Shown here: positions 37,539 to 45,356 of the stretch, piece after piece
How the letters are laid out: every line of letters starts with the position of its first letter
How positions within the stretch are numbered: the first letter of the stretch is position 1
DNA from: Streptomyces violaceoruber
GTDB lineage: Bacteria; Actinomycetota; Actinomycetes; Streptomycetales; Streptomycetaceae
Assembly (NCBI RefSeq): GCF_033406955.1
Contig: NZ_CP137734.1
Coordinates: forward strand, 1,054,001-1,118,000
Direction: 5' to 3'
Length of the DNA stretch: 64,000 nt
The notes under the pieces: generated by a model
The model's database searches: none
The model's input: the letters and a program-made list of their open reading frames with translations, nothing else
What the model was told of the DNA's origin: nothing
Translations under genes and position numbers: made by a program

Positions 37539-38333
37539 GTGACCGCCCCTGCCACCCCCACCGCCCCCGACCGGCTGCTCGCCGTGCTCGCCGCGTTCGA
37601 CCACGCGCACCCGGCCCTGTCCCTGACGGACATCAGCCGCCGGGCCGGGCTGAGCCTGACCACGGCACACCGGCTGGTGGGCGCCCTGACCCGGTGGGGC
37701 GCGCTGGAGCGGGACGGTGCGGGCGTCTACCACGTGGGCCTGCGGTTGTGGGAGATCGCCGCGCTCGCCCCGCGCGGTCTCGCGCTGCGGCAGGTGGCGT
37801 GGCCGTATCTGGAGGACCTGTACGAGGCGACCCACGAGAACGTGCAGCTGGCGGTGCGGGACGGCGGCGAGGTCGTCTACATCGAGTGGCTGGCGGCGCG
37901 GTCGTCCATCGGCGTGCACATCCGCGTCGGTGCCCGCTGGCCGCTGCACGCCACCGGGGTCGGGCTCGCCCTGCTCGCGCACGGCGAACCGGAGTTCCAG
38001 GAGGCGTACCGCACCGGTCCGCTCGCCTCCTTCACCCCGTACACGATCACCGACCCGGTACGCCTGCGCCGGGTGCTGGCCGAGGTGCGGCGCACCGGAG
38101 CGGCGGTGAGCGACCGGCAGATCACCGACGACGCCCTCTCGGTGGCCGCCCCGGTGCACGGCCCGGACGGCACCGTGACCGCTGCCGTGTCGGTCGTCGT
38201 GCCGCACGCCGGCGCGCAGGTGCCGGCGCTGGTCCCGGCGGTCCGGCTGGCGGCCCGCGGCATCTCCCGGGCCCTGGGCTGGCGCCCGAATATCCCTCGC
38301 ACCGGTGAGGACGGGCCCCCGTACTCCTCCTGA
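37539..38333 (+). CDS. IclR-family transcriptional regulator
   Basis: A 264-residue regulator. The N-terminal winged HTH includes LSLTDISRRAGLSLTTAHRLVGAL and WGALERDGAGVYHVG. The C-terminal IclR effector domain has HATGVGLALLAH, AAVSDRQITDDALSVAAPVHGPDG and VVVPHAG. Divergent from the GH4 glycosidase gene; IclR proteins usually control the neighbouring catabolic gene, so it probably senses a sugar. The start is the GTG at 37539, which gives the usual short N terminus. Confidence 0.88.
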   Translation: MTAPATPTAPDRLLAVLAAFDHAHPALSLTDISRRAGLSLTTAHRLVGALTRWGALERDGAGVYHVGLRLWEIAALAPRGLALRQVAWPYLEDLYEATHENVQLAVRDGGEVVYIEWLAARSSIGVHIRVGARWPLHATGVGLALLAHGEPEFQEAYRTGPLASFTPYTITDPVRLRRVLAEVRRTGAAVSDRQITDDALSVAAPVHGPDGTVTAAVSVVVPHAGAQVPALVPAVRLAARGISRALGWRPNIPRTGEDGPPYSS

Positions 38334-38364
38334 TACTGGGACGGCCCGTGCCCCAGGAGCCGCC

Positions 38365-39582
38365 ATGTCCGCCCGGTCCCCGCTGTCCTCCCCGCTCGCC
38401 CCCGTCCTCGCCCGGCTGCGTACGGCCAGCCCGTACGCGGTGGACGCCGCCGTCGCCGCGCTGGTGCTGTTCGCCGTCTCGCTGCAGTGGCTGTTCCCCG
38501 ACGAGGGGGACGATCCGCTGTCCTGGCGGGGCTGGCTGCTCGGGGCCGGGACCGCCGTGCCGCTGGTGTGGCGGCGCGCGGCGCCGTTCGCGACCGCCTG
38601 TGCCGTGTCCGTGGCCACCCCGGCCCAGGCGGTGCACCACGCGCCGCCGCCCGACCTGATGTACGGCGGCTTCGTCGTCCTCTACACGCTGGCCGCCCTG
38701 GCCCGGCCCTGGCAGCGGCGGGTGATGCTGGCGGGCTGGCTGGTCGGGGTCGCCGCCACCATCAGCCACAAGGAGGACGCCGAGCCCTTCGAGTACGCCT
38801 TCCAGCTGCTGAGCATCGTGTGCGCGTACGCGCTCGGCTCGCTCACCCGCACCCAGCGCGCCTACACCGCCGAACTGGAGGACCGGGCGCGGCACCTGGA
38901 GCGCGAGCGGGCGGCCGACACCGCGCGGGCCACGGCGCAGGAACGCGCCCGCATCGCCCGCGACATGCACGACATCCTGGCGCACGCGGTCAGCCTGATG
39001 GTGGTGCAGGCCGAGGCCGGACCGGTCGTCGTGCGCAGTGATCCGGCGCGTGCGGAGGCCGCGTTCGACGCGATCGCGACGGCCGGACGGGACGCGATGA
39101 CCCAACTGCGGCGCATTCTCGGGGTACTGAAGGAGGAGGAACGCGAGCCGGGGCCGCGGCGGCTGCCCCAGCCGGGCCTGACCGCGCTGCCGGGGCTGGT
39201 CCGCCGGGTCGGCGAATCGGCGGGACTGCGGGTGGAGTTGAGGACGACGGGCGAACCGGGCGCGCTTCCTCCGGACACCGAGGTGGCCGGCTACCGCATC
39301 GTGCAGGAGGCCCTCACCAACACGGTCAAGCACGCGTACGCTTCCTGCGCGGTGGTCGGGCTCGACTGGGCGGAGGACGGGGTGACCCTGACGGTGACGG
39401 ACGACGGGCGGGGTCCGGCCCCGGGTGACGGGACGGGCGGTGGCGGGCACGGGCTGATCGGCATCCGGGAGCGGGCCGCGGCCTGCGGGGGCGAGGCCGT
39501 CACCGGCGGCGGACCGGACGGCGGTTTCCGGGTCGTCGTACGCCTGCCCGTCGCGGCCGTCCGGCGGACGGCCCTCGGGTGA
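38365..39582 (+). CDS. NarL-type sensor histidine kinase
   Basis: A 405-residue membrane kinase. About four to five membrane helices span residues 25-165, with almost no extracytoplasmic domain, so the signal is likely within the membrane. A coiled segment leads to the HisKA_3 box, ARIARDMHDILAHAVSLMV, with the phosphorylated His. An HATPase domain follows with EALTNTVKHA, DDGRGP and GHGLIGIRERA. The ATG at 38365 follows CAGGAG. The stop overlaps the GTG of the response regulator (GTGA). Partner regulator and a downstream MMPL exporter suggest a cell-envelope or drug stress response. Confidence 0.92.
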   Translation: MSARSPLSSPLAPVLARLRTASPYAVDAAVAALVLFAVSLQWLFPDEGDDPLSWRGWLLGAGTAVPLVWRRAAPFATACAVSVATPAQAVHHAPPPDLMYGGFVVLYTLAALARPWQRRVMLAGWLVGVAATISHKEDAEPFEYAFQLLSIVCAYALGSLTRTQRAYTAELEDRARHLERERAADTARATAQERARIARDMHDILAHAVSLMVVQAEAGPVVVRSDPARAEAAFDAIATAGRDAMTQLRRILGVLKEEEREPGPRRLPQPGLTALPGLVRRVGESAGLRVELRTTGEPGALPPDTEVAGYRIVQEALTNTVKHAYASCAVVGLDWAEDGVTLTVTDDGRGPAPGDGTGGGGHGLIGIRERAAACGGEAVTGGGPDGGFRVVVRLPVAAVRRTALG

Positions 39583-40247
39583 GCGTCCGGGTGGTGGTCG
39601 CCGACGACCAGGAGCTGGTGCGCAGCGGGTTCAGCATGATCCTGGAGGCGCAGCCGGACATCGAGGTGGTCGCGGAGGCCGGGGACGGCGCGGAGGCGGT
39701 CGCCGCGGTCGAGCGGTACGCGCCGGACGTCCTGCTCCTGGACATCCGCATGCCCGTCATGGACGGCCTGGACGCGGCCCGGCGGGTGTGTGCGCGCTCC
39801 GCCTGCAAGGTCGTCATGCTGACCACCTTCGACCTGGACGAGTACGTGTACGAGGCGCTGTACGCGGGCGCCAGCGGCTTCCTGCTCAAGGACGTGCGCC
39901 GGGACGACCTGGTGCACGCGGTGCGGGTGGTCGCGGCCGGTGACTCGCTGCTGGCCCCGGCGGTGACGCGCCGGCTGGTCGCGGACATCGTGCGGCGCCG
40001 GCGCGAGGAGGCGGCGGCCGACGTCACCCCTCAGCGCCTGGAGGCACTGACCGCGCGCGAGGTGGAGACGCTGCGGCTGCTGGCGCGGGGGCTGTCCAAC
40101 TCCGAGATCGCCACGACCCTGTTCGTGAGCGAGCACACCGTCAAGACGCATGTCAGCAACGTGCTGGGCAAGCTCGGTCTCCGTGACCGGGTCCAGGCGG
40201 TGATCTGCGCCTACGAGACCGGTCTGGTGGCTCCCGGCTCCCCGTGA
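39579..40247 (+). CDS. NarL/FixJ-family response regulator
   Basis: A 222-residue regulator. Receiver domain with acidic pair Asp9-Asp10, phosphorylated Asp55 (LLLDIRMPVMDG) and Lys in FLLKDV. The C-terminal LuxR HTH has LTAREVETLRLLARG and SEHTVKTHVSNVLGKLG. It starts at the GTG at 39579, overlapping the kinase stop, and its own stop overlaps a possible GTG start for the MMPL gene. It is the cognate regulator of the kinase and probably controls the MMPL gene. Confidence 0.93.
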   Translation: MSVRVVVADDQELVRSGFSMILEAQPDIEVVAEAGDGAEAVAAVERYAPDVLLLDIRMPVMDGLDAARRVCARSACKVVMLTTFDLDEYVYEALYAGASGFLLKDVRRDDLVHAVRVVAAGDSLLAPAVTRRLVADIVRRRREEAAADVTPQRLEALTAREVETLRLLARGLSNSEIATTLFVSEHTVKTHVSNVLGKLGLRDRVQAVICAYETGLVAPGSP

Positions 40248-40393
40248 CGCTCCCCCTGACGGGTGAGGCGGCGACCGCTCTCCCCCGTGCGGGCGAGTCG
40301 GCAAACCGCTCTCTCCGGCGATCCGGCGGACCCCCGGCGGCCCCGACTCTGGTGGCGACGACATCAGACCGAGTCCGATCGCCGGGAGGGACC

Positions 40394-42511
40394 GTGCTGT
40401 CCACACTCGCCCGGGCGGCGACCCGCCGCCCTTTGACCGTGATGCTCCTGTGGGGCCTGTTCCTGCTGCTCGGCTTCGGCCTCGGCACGGGCGTCTTCGG
40501 GAGGCTCTCCGACGACGTGCCCGACGTCCCGGGCACCGAGTCGCAGGTCGCCGCCGAACACCTGGACGGCCTCGATCCGGCGGGCGACTCGATCACCGGC
40601 GTGGTCGAGGCCGCCGCCGTCACGGACCCCGCGGTACGGGCCGAGGTGCGGCGGGCCGTGGCCGACCTGCGGGAGGTCGCGGGCGTCGCCGAGGTCCCCG
40701 ACCCGTACGCCACGCCCGGCACGGTCGCCGAGGACGGACGGGCCCTGGTCGTCTCCGTCACCCTGGAGGGCGGTCTCGACGACGACGCCGAGGAGGCGGC
40801 GGTGGACGACGCGGCCGACCGGCTGCACGGGATCGACGGGAGCGCGGTGTCCGGGGTCCACGTCAGCGGCGGGCCGCTGCTGGGACAGCAGCTCGGCGAG
40901 CGTGCCCAGGAGGACGTGAAGAACGCGGAGTTGATCTCGCTGCCGGTCGTGCTGGTCCTGCTGCTCGTCGTGTTCGGGGGGCTGCGTGCGGCCGGGCTGC
41001 CGCTGCTGGTGGCGGTCGCGGGGATCGCGGGCGCGTTCCTGGCGCTGTTCGGCTTCAGCCATGTCACCGACATCTCCGTGTACGCGATCCAGGTCACGAC
41101 GATGCTGGGGCTCGGCCTCGCCGTGGACTACGCCCTGCTGATGCTGGTCCGCTTCCGCGAGGAGCGGCGGCACATCCCGGACGTGGTGGAGGCCGTGCAC
41201 CGCACGGTGGCGGCGGCCGGGCGGACCGTGCTGTTCTCCGGACTGACGGTGGCCGTGAGCCTGGCCGGGCTGCTGGTCTTCCCGAGCACGTTCCTGCGCA
41301 GCATGGGGCTCGCGGTGGCCGCGGTGGTCGTCGTCGACATGCTGGCGGCGCTGACGCTGCTGCCCGCGCTGCTGACCCGGTTCGGCGGCCGGATCCCCCC
41401 GGCGAAGGCGCGGCCGGAGGAGGAGGGGCGGCTCTTCGCCCGCCTCGCCCGCTTCGCCGCCCGGCGGCGGGTGGCCGTCCTGGCAGTGGCCGTCCCGGCG
41501 CTGCTGGTCGTGGCGCTGCCCGTCACCGGCATGTCCATCAACCTCGGGGACGCGCGGCAGCTGCCGAAGAGCACCGAGGCACGGCAGTTGTACGACGCGA
41601 TCGAGGCGCACTTCCCGCCGGGCACCGGCGTCTCACCTGTCACGGTGGTCCTGCGGCCCGGCACCGACACCGCGACGGCCGACCGGATCGGCGCGATCGC
41701 TGGGGGCACCACCGTCCGTGACCTGCCCGGCGGCACCACCGTGCTCGAACTGCCGGCGGGCGGAGCGGCCGACGGTCCGGCGGCCACCGAACTGGTCGAA
41801 CGGGTACGGGAACTGCGCGGCGACGCGCCCGTCCAGGTCACCGGCAGCGCCGCCCAACTGGTCGACTTCCGGCAGATGCTCGCCGACCGGGCGCCCTGGG
41901 CGGCGCTGACCGTACTGACGGGGATCTTCGTGCTGCTGTTCGCGTTCACCGGGTCGGTGCTGCTGCCGCTGCGCACCGTCGCGACGACGCTGCTCAGCCT
42001 CGGGGCCGCGCTCGGTGCGGTGGTCTGGGTGTTCCAGGACGGTCATCTGGCCGGGCCGATCGGCGCCGAGGGGCTGGGCGCGCTGAGCCTGACGGCGCCA
42101 CCGCTGATCATCGCCATCGCCTTCGGACTGGCCATGGACTACGAGTTGTTCATCCTGGCCCGGATGCGCGAGGCCCGGGAGCGGACCGGCGACGACCGGG
42201 AGGCCGTGGTGACCGGCCTGCGCCGGTCCGGCCGGGTGGTGACCTGCGCCGCGCTGCTCCTCGCGGTGGTGTTCGGCGCCTTCATGACGGGCGGCTTCTC
42301 GCCGATCCTGCAGATCGGGCTCGGCCTGACCCTGGCGGTGCTGATCGACGCCACCGTCGTCCGGATGCTGCTGGTGCCGGCCACGATGGCGCTGCTGGGC
42401 CGTCACGCCTGGTGGGCTCCGAAGCCGCTGCGCCGGGCGCACGAGAGGTTCGGGGTGCGCGAGGAGGCCCCCGGCCCCGCTCCGGCCCCGCCGCAGCCCG
42501 CGGCGCGCTGA
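40394..42511 (+). CDS. MMPL/RND-type membrane exporter
   Basis: A 705-residue transporter with twelve membrane helices in two repeats, each with a large extracytoplasmic loop after the first helix. MMPL motifs are present: GLGLAVDYALLMLVRFREE in the first half and AIAFGLAMDYELFILARMRE in the second. Family members export lipids or drugs using the proton gradient. I chose the GTG at 40394 (GGGAGGG upstream) because it places the first helix near the N terminus, as in the family. A GTG at 40244 overlapping the response regulator stop would add 50 disordered residues. Co-transcribed with the two-component genes. Confidence 0.85.
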   Translation: MLSTLARAATRRPLTVMLLWGLFLLLGFGLGTGVFGRLSDDVPDVPGTESQVAAEHLDGLDPAGDSITGVVEAAAVTDPAVRAEVRRAVADLREVAGVAEVPDPYATPGTVAEDGRALVVSVTLEGGLDDDAEEAAVDDAADRLHGIDGSAVSGVHVSGGPLLGQQLGERAQEDVKNAELISLPVVLVLLLVVFGGLRAAGLPLLVAVAGIAGAFLALFGFSHVTDISVYAIQVTTMLGLGLAVDYALLMLVRFREERRHIPDVVEAVHRTVAAAGRTVLFSGLTVAVSLAGLLVFPSTFLRSMGLAVAAVVVVDMLAALTLLPALLTRFGGRIPPAKARPEEEGRLFARLARFAARRRVAVLAVAVPALLVVALPVTGMSINLGDARQLPKSTEARQLYDAIEAHFPPGTGVSPVTVVLRPGTDTATADRIGAIAGGTTVRDLPGGTTVLELPAGGAADGPAATELVERVRELRGDAPVQVTGSAAQLVDFRQMLADRAPWAALTVLTGIFVLLFAFTGSVLLPLRTVATTLLSLGAALGAVVWVFQDGHLAGPIGAEGLGALSLTAPPLIIAIAFGLAMDYELFILARMREARERTGDDREAVVTGLRRSGRVVTCAALLLAVVFGAFMTGGFSPILQIGLGLTLAVLIDATVVRMLLVPATMALLGRHAWWAPKPLRRAHERFGVREEAPGPAPAPPQPAAR

Positions 42512-42557
42512 GACGCCGGGCGCGCCACCGAAACGCCGGGCGCGCGGCCCGGCCGGT

Positions 42558-42596
42558 CCGTGGTTCCTCCCCGACGGGGGTGGGGAGGAACCACGG
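42558..42596 (+). terminator. strong hairpin terminator after the MMPL operon
   Basis: A perfect 15-base inverted repeat: arms 42558-42572 (CCGTGGTTCCTCCCC) and 42582-42596, with a 9-base loop. It begins 47 bases after the MMPL stop. Confidence 0.88.
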
Positions 42597-42692
42597 TCGG
42601 GGCACGTCCGTCCCACCCGGCGCTTTCGTGACGTTCACGACGTTCACGGGCTGAACTCCCCGGCCCCGCAAGGACTTTCTCGGCTTCACCTC

Positions 42693-42721
42693 TTGACGGC
42701 GGCGGCGTCCCGGAGCACATT
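42693..42721 (+). promoter_or_regulatory. promoter of the GH16 glucanase gene
   Basis: TTGACG at 42693-42698 and CACATT at 42716-42721, separated by 17 bases, fit a vegetative (HrdB-type) promoter. Transcription would begin near 42728, just before the palindrome at 42731. Confidence 0.6.
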
Positions 42722-42730
42722 GGCCGCACT

Positions 42731-42746
42731 CTGAGAGCGCTCTCAG
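42731..42746. promoter_or_regulatory. LacI-type operator in front of the glucanase gene
   Basis: CTGAGAGCGCTCTCAG is a perfect 16-base palindrome with the central GAGCGCTC found in operators of Streptomyces LacI-family sugar repressors (the CebR box TGGGAGCGCTCCCA is the model). Placed at about +4 to +19, it would block transcription. The cognate repressor is not in this window. Confidence 0.7.
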
Positions 42747-42813
42747 AAGTCTCCCCGCGGAGCGCGCTCGGGGCGTAGCGCTTCCCACTCCCGCATCGAG
42801 AGGCGACCCCCAC

Positions 42814-44214
42814 ATGAGTCAGACATCCGGCAACCCGCCCAGACGCCGGCCGCTGCGCCGGGCGCTGGTGGCCGTCGTCGGCACGCTCGGCCTGGCCGCG
42901 GCGGCGGCGACCGTCACGGGCCCGTCGGCGGGCGCGGCCGTTCCGCCGCCCCCGTCCGGCTGGACGCAGGTCTTCGCCGACGACTTCGACGGCGCGGCCG
43001 GCTCCGGTGTGAACACCGCGAACTGGCAGTACGACACCGGCACCTCGTACCCCGGCGGCCCGGCCAACTGGGGTACCGGCGAGATCGAGACGATGACGTC
43101 GTCCCCGAGCAACGTCTCACTGGACGGCGGCGGCAACCTGCGCATCACCCCGCAGCGCGACGGCGCCGGCAACTGGACCTCGGGCCGCATCGAGACCAAG
43201 CGCGCCGACTTCGAGCCCCCGGCCGGGGGCAAGCTGCGCGTGGAGGCCCGTATCCAGGTCCCGAACGTCACCGGGGCCGCCGCCAAGGGCTACTGGCCGG
43301 CGTTCTGGATGCTCGGCGCGCCCTACCGCGGCAACTACTGGAACTGGCCCGGTGTCGGCGAGATCGACATCATGGAGAACACCCAGGGCCTCAACACGGT
43401 CTGGTCCACGCTGCACTGCGGCACCTCGCCCGGCGGCCCCTGCAACGAGACCAGCGGCATCGGCGGCAACACCCCGTGTCCCGGCGCCACCTGCCAGGCG
43501 GGCTTCCACACCTACCGGGTGGAGTGGGACCGCTCGACGAGCGTCGAGGAGATCCGCTTCTCCGTCGACGGCAACAACTTCCACACCGTCCGCGCCAACC
43601 AGGTCGACGCGACGACCTGGGCGAACGCCACCAACCACGGCTACTTCATCATCCTGAACGTCGCCATGGGCGGCGGCTTCCCGGACGCCTTCGGCGGCGG
43701 CCCGGACGGCGGCACCCAGCCCGGCCACTCCATGCTCGTGGACTACGTCCAGGTGCTGTCGGCCGGTGGGAGCGGTACCACGCCGCCCCCGACCGGGGGT
43801 GACCGCGACGCGTACGGCGCCATCGAGGCGGAGTCGTACGACGCCCAGTCCGGCACGATGACCGAGGGCACCTCGGACTCGGGCGGCGGCAGCAATCTCG
43901 GCGCCCTCGCGAACGGCGACTGGGTGCAGCACAAGGGCGTCGAGTTCGGTTCGAGCGCGGCGACCCAGTTCAAGGCGCGGGTGGCGAGCGGTGCCGCAGC
44001 CGGCGTCAGCGGTCTGGTCGAGGTGCGCCTGGACAGCCGTACCAGCACGCCGGTCGGCAGCTTCGCCGTGGGCAACACGGGCGGCTGGCAGTCGTGGCGG
44101 ACGATCCCGGCGAACATCGCTTCGGTGACCGGCACCCACGACGTCTACCTGACCTTCACCAGCGGCCAGAGCGCCGACTTCGTCAACGTGAACTGGTTCG
44201 GCTTCGGCCACTGA
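42814..44214 (+). CDS. secreted GH16 beta-glucanase with C-terminal CBM6
   Basis: A 466-residue exported enzyme. A basic N terminus (RRRPLRRAL) and hydrophobic core (about 17-34) form a signal peptide, with cleavage likely near GAA-VPPP at residue 42. The GH16 domain carries the catalytic GEIDIMEN (Glu183 nucleophile, Asp185, Glu188 acid/base) without the kappa-carrageenase insertion, as in endo-1,3-beta-glucanases. A Gly/Thr/Pro linker near 310-325 leads to a family 6 carbohydrate-binding module starting AIEAESYDAQSG. It should degrade laminarin or fungal wall beta-1,3-glucan. Expression is probably glucan-induced through the palindrome upstream. Confidence 0.93.
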   Translation: MSQTSGNPPRRRPLRRALVAVVGTLGLAAAAATVTGPSAGAAVPPPPSGWTQVFADDFDGAAGSGVNTANWQYDTGTSYPGGPANWGTGEIETMTSSPSNVSLDGGGNLRITPQRDGAGNWTSGRIETKRADFEPPAGGKLRVEARIQVPNVTGAAAKGYWPAFWMLGAPYRGNYWNWPGVGEIDIMENTQGLNTVWSTLHCGTSPGGPCNETSGIGGNTPCPGATCQAGFHTYRVEWDRSTSVEEIRFSVDGNNFHTVRANQVDATTWANATNHGYFIILNVAMGGGFPDAFGGGPDGGTQPGHSMLVDYVQVLSAGGSGTTPPPTGGDRDAYGAIEAESYDAQSGTMTEGTSDSGGGSNLGALANGDWVQHKGVEFGSSAATQFKARVASGAAAGVSGLVEVRLDSRTSTPVGSFAVGNTGGWQSWRTIPANIASVTGTHDVYLTFTSGQSADFVNVNWFGFGH

Positions 44215-44241
44215 GCGGCGACCGACCCCCCGCAGGAGAGG

Positions 44242-44274
44242 CGAAGGGGCCCCACGCACCGTGGGGCCCCTTCG
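44242..44274. terminator. bidirectional hairpin terminator
   Basis: A perfect 14-base inverted repeat (arms 44242-44255 and 44261-44274, CGAAGGGGCCCCAC on the left) with a five-base loop, between the converging glucanase and AraC genes. Confidence 0.9.
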
Positions 44275-44293
44275 TCGCGCCGTGCGGCGTTGC

Positions 44294-45199
44294 TCAGCGC
44301 AGCTCCGCCCGGAAGGCGGCCGGCGTCTGGTCGGTGTGCTGCTGGAAGAACTTGGAGAAGTTCGCCGCGTCCGGGAAACCGACCGCCGCGCCGACCCGCC
44401 CGATCGGCATCTCGGTGTGGGCGAGCAGCCGCTTGGCCTCCAGGACGACGCGCTTGTCGATGAAACCCTTGGGCGTCTCACCGGTGGCGGCGCGCACCGC
44501 GCGCACCAGGGTGCGGCGGGAGTAGCCGAGCGCGTCGGCGTAGGCGCTGACGCTGTGGTTGGTGGCGAAGCCCCGCTCGACCGCGTCCCGGAAGAGGACG
44601 AAGGTGCTGTCCCCCGGCGCCTCCGCCCGCCCCTGACGCGCCGCCCTCGCGGAACCGGCCGCGAGGTGGGCGAGGCGCAGCAGGAACGCGGAGAGCGTGT
44701 GCCGCAGTACGGCCGTGTGCAGGCTCAGCGGGAGCGTGGTCGCGTCCTCGTACTCGCGCCGCAACTGCTCGAGCGCCGCCGTCAGTCCGGCGAGCCGCGC
44801 CTCGTCGGGGTGGAGCAGGGGCGGCAGGTCGTAGCGGTAGAGGCCGGTGGCCTCCACGGTGGCGCGGGGCAGGAAGCCGGGCTGCATGGTGAGCACCGTT
44901 CCGCGGTACTCGCCCTCCGGCGCGAAGCGGTGGACCTGGCCGGGACGGATCCACAGCAGGTCGCCGGCCGACGCCTCGTACTCGGCGAAGTCGATCATGT
45001 GACGGACCGGTCCGCCGGTGAAGAGCATGACGATGTGGAAGTCGATGCGGTGCACGCGGTGCAGCGGCGCCTGCGCGTGCCAGGTGCGGCCGGCGCCCAT
45101 GGGACCGACCTGCATGCCCACTCCGAGGAGGCTGAGATCGACCGGGAAGGGGAACGTTCTGATCCCGTCGCCGCCGTCTTGGCTTCTTTCGTCCGCCAT
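44294..45199 (-). CDS. AraC-family transcriptional regulator
   Basis: A 301-residue regulator. The N-terminal cupin-like domain (FHIVMLFTGGP, GDLLWIRPGQVHRF) would bind a small ligand. The C-terminal double HTH includes SAYADALGYSRRTLVRAVRAATG, GFIDKRVVLEAKRLLAHTEMP and VGFPDAANFSKFFQQHTDQTPAAFR. The ATG at 45199 follows GAGGCGG. It is divergent from the transketolase gene, so control of the pentose phosphate operon is possible. It converges on the glucanase gene. Confidence 0.92.
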   Translation of the reverse strand: MADERSQDGGDGIRTFPFPVDLSLLGVGMQVGPMGAGRTWHAQAPLHRVHRIDFHIVMLFTGGPVRHMIDFAEYEASAGDLLWIRPGQVHRFAPEGEYRGTVLTMQPGFLPRATVEATGLYRYDLPPLLHPDEARLAGLTAALEQLRREYEDATTLPLSLHTAVLRHTLSAFLLRLAHLAAGSARAARQGRAEAPGDSTFVLFRDAVERGFATNHSVSAYADALGYSRRTLVRAVRAATGETPKGFIDKRVVLEAKRLLAHTEMPIGRVGAAVGFPDAANFSKFFQQHTDQTPAAFRAELR

Positions 45200-45288
45200 G
45201 TCCGCCTCGTACCGTCCCGCCCGTGTGCCCCGCGGCCGGGGCATGTCCCAGTTTCACCACAGGCTGACACACCACGACCTTCACTCTC

Positions 45289-45303
45289 AAAAGTCAGACT
45301 TTT
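45289..45303. promoter_or_regulatory. AT-rich palindrome upstream of the pentose phosphate operon
   Basis: AAAAGTCAGACTTTT is a perfect 7+1+7 palindrome; with one mismatch the arms extend to ten bases (45286-45306). It stands out in DNA of over 70 percent GC, 54 bases before the transketolase ATG, in the 157-base region between AraC and tkt. It is likely a binding site for a regulator; AraC-type proteins usually bind direct repeats, so another protein is as likely. Confidence 0.6.
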
Positions 45304-45356
45304 AAGTTTGAACGCGTCAGACCAGCTACTTCGCTCCGATCGAGGATTTCTTGAAG

